Assembly (NCBI RefSeq): GCF_000515115.1
Contig: NZ_AZXF01000016.1
Span: 62,001 to 126,000 of the forward strand
Reading direction: 5' to 3'
Length of the DNA stretch: 64,000 bases
DNA from: Nocardiopsis sp. CNT312
GTDB lineage: Bacteria > Actinomycetota > Actinomycetes > Streptosporangiales > Streptosporangiaceae
Shown here piece after piece: positions 63,224 through 64,000 of this stretch (within the stretch, counting starts at the first letter, position 1; every line of letters starts with the position of its first letter). The notes below the pieces were generated by a model. That model was not told the DNA's origin and did not search any database. It was given only the letters and a program-made list of their open reading frames with translations. The translations under genes were made by a program, and so were the position numbers.

Positions 63224-63805
63224 ACACCGATCGTCCCACGTGTGCGGCCCCGGGCCGTAAGGCGCAGGTCAGGGCGGTTCGGTCCGATGAGGGAGATATC
63301 ACTCGGCGCTGGGCGGGGGGCCGCTTGGAGGCGGCGTTAACACCCAGGTAATGTGGACACACGGCACGTCGTGCTCACGTTCCGTACGTATGAACCCGGC
63401 GCTGGGTTGGGTTTTTACCCGCTTTGTTGGGTTTAGCAGGGTTTCCTAGTGGAAAAACCGGCTAGGCCAGCTCTCATCGGAAGAACACGCTCCGAGAGGG
63501 ACACCGGTGCCGCCCCCACCGCGGGGGGCGCACCCTGGGAACAAGACCGCGAACCACAGCGTCACATGGTCTAGACCTGCGATTCGCTCGCATCCGGACC
63601 AGCCTGTATAAGAGAACCTGCCCGCACACGGGAACCGCCCGCCACCGGTGCCACGAGGACGTGGCCGCGAGCCCGGAAGCGGAGAAACGGCACCCCCGGT
63701 AGCGGGAGGCCGCCCCGCAGCGGCCACGAACGAAGACTCACGCAGCAGGGCCAACGTCGTCCCGGATGCGCTTTACGAAGCCGACGCAAGACGACTGGAG
63801 GGTAG
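63224..63805. other. Intergenic region before gltB
   Basis: About 580 bases without a recognised gene. The middle (63395-63460) is T-rich for this genome, with GGGTTTTTACCC and repeated TTGGGTTT. A -10-like TATAAG is at 63607-63612 with no strong -35; it could drive gltB. A GGAGGG ribosome site is at about 63797-63802. No known nitrogen-sensing riboswitch was recognised. Confidence 0.45.
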
Positions 63806-64000
63806 ATGCCTGCTGCTCAGGTGCGGCGTTCGTCCGTCCGAACGAACCCGGAAAACCCGTCCCAGGGCCTGTACGACCCCGCCTTCGAGCACGACGCCTG
63901 CGGTGTGGGCTTCGTCGCCGACCTCAACGGCCGCCGCAGCCACGACACCGTCCAGAAGGCGCTCACCGTCCTGCGCAACCTCGACCACCGAGGCGCGGCC
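63806..64000 (+). CDS. gltB: Glutamate synthase large subunit (3' truncated by window edge)
   Basis: First 65 codons only. After a short basic lead the sequence reads [20 protein letters not shown] and [10 protein letters not shown]. The processed N-terminal Cys of the glutaminase domain is the C of DACGVGF; the lead of about 32 residues before it would be a propeptide. ATG 63806 has GGAGGGT four bases upstream. Glutamate synthase makes two glutamates from 2-oxoglutarate and glutamine. Confidence 0.95.
   Translation, partial: MPAAQVRRSSVRTNPENPSQGLYDPAFEHDACGVGFVADLNGRRSHDTVQKALTVLRNLDHRGAA

Overview
The window is a 64 kb piece of a high-GC actinobacterial chromosome. Codon use is strongly G/C at third positions, there are many GTG starts, and genes overlap at ATGA or GTGA. 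Gene order (mraY-murD-ftsW-murG-murC-ftsQ-ftsZ-pgeF-yggS-sepF-yggT-divIVA, then ileS, lspA-rluD, dnaE, a his operon, a trp cluster, lgt, gltB) matches the conserved actinobacterial core. Several family details, such as the long FtsZ tail and the CD225 proteins, suggest a Nocardiopsis-like member of the Nocardiopsaceae. This placement is inference; no rRNA is present to test it. No rRNA, tRNA, CRISPR array or prophage was seen.

Region 1 (1-14.9 kb) is the division and cell-wall cluster: lipid-II synthesis (MraY, MurD, MurG, MurC), the SEDS protein FtsW, FtsQ, FtsZ with its anchor SepF, and the polar scaffold DivIVA. A decayed IS200/IS605 TnpB fragment with downstream hairpins sits between murD and ftsW. 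Region 2 (14.9-20.9 kb) has ileS read leftward behind a T-box leader with an AUC specifier, and the rightward set TraR/DksA protein-lspA-rluD, where lspA probably starts at CTG. Region 3 (20.9-33.2 kb) is mixed: a leftward acetolactate-synthase-like enzyme, azlDC and an AraC regulator; a GNAT and a hotdog thioesterase; dnaE1; a PadR regulator with a palindromic operator; a frameshifted DinB/DUF664 gene; and a DUF2567 membrane protein. Region 4 (33.2-37.2 kb, leftward) has an acyl-CoA synthetase, YbaK, a LON-domain protein, a 54-bp tandem repeat, and ferritin behind an array of DtxR/IdeR-like iron boxes.

Region 5 (37.5-43.0 kb) is the his operon: hisD (probably leaderless), hisC, hisB, a 55-aa membrane protein, hisH, priA and hisF. 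Region 6 (43.0-49.3 kb) has a HicB-like small protein, a secreted peptidoglycan-binding protein, a second tandem repeat related to the first, a heterodimeric ABC exporter and a SIS-domain protein. Region 7 (49.3-56.2 kb) is hisI followed by the trp cluster: Trp-associated membrane protein, HGxxPAAW protein, a block of CD225 membrane proteins (one decayed) with DUF2752, then trpC, a structured leader region, and trpBA. trpE is absent from its usual place; PriA probably supplies the TrpF step.

Region 8 (56.2-64 kb) has a MauE-like membrane protein, a DsbA-like thioredoxin, lgt, two tandem paralogous membrane-anchored proteins, a leftward aminopropyltransferase-family (BpsA-like) protein with a long extra C-terminal part, and the start of gltB. 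No clear new multi-gene system is visible. The most interesting signals are the CD225 block, the paired repeat arrays, the TnpB relic, the ferritin iron-box array, the trpB leader and the two tandem paralogs.
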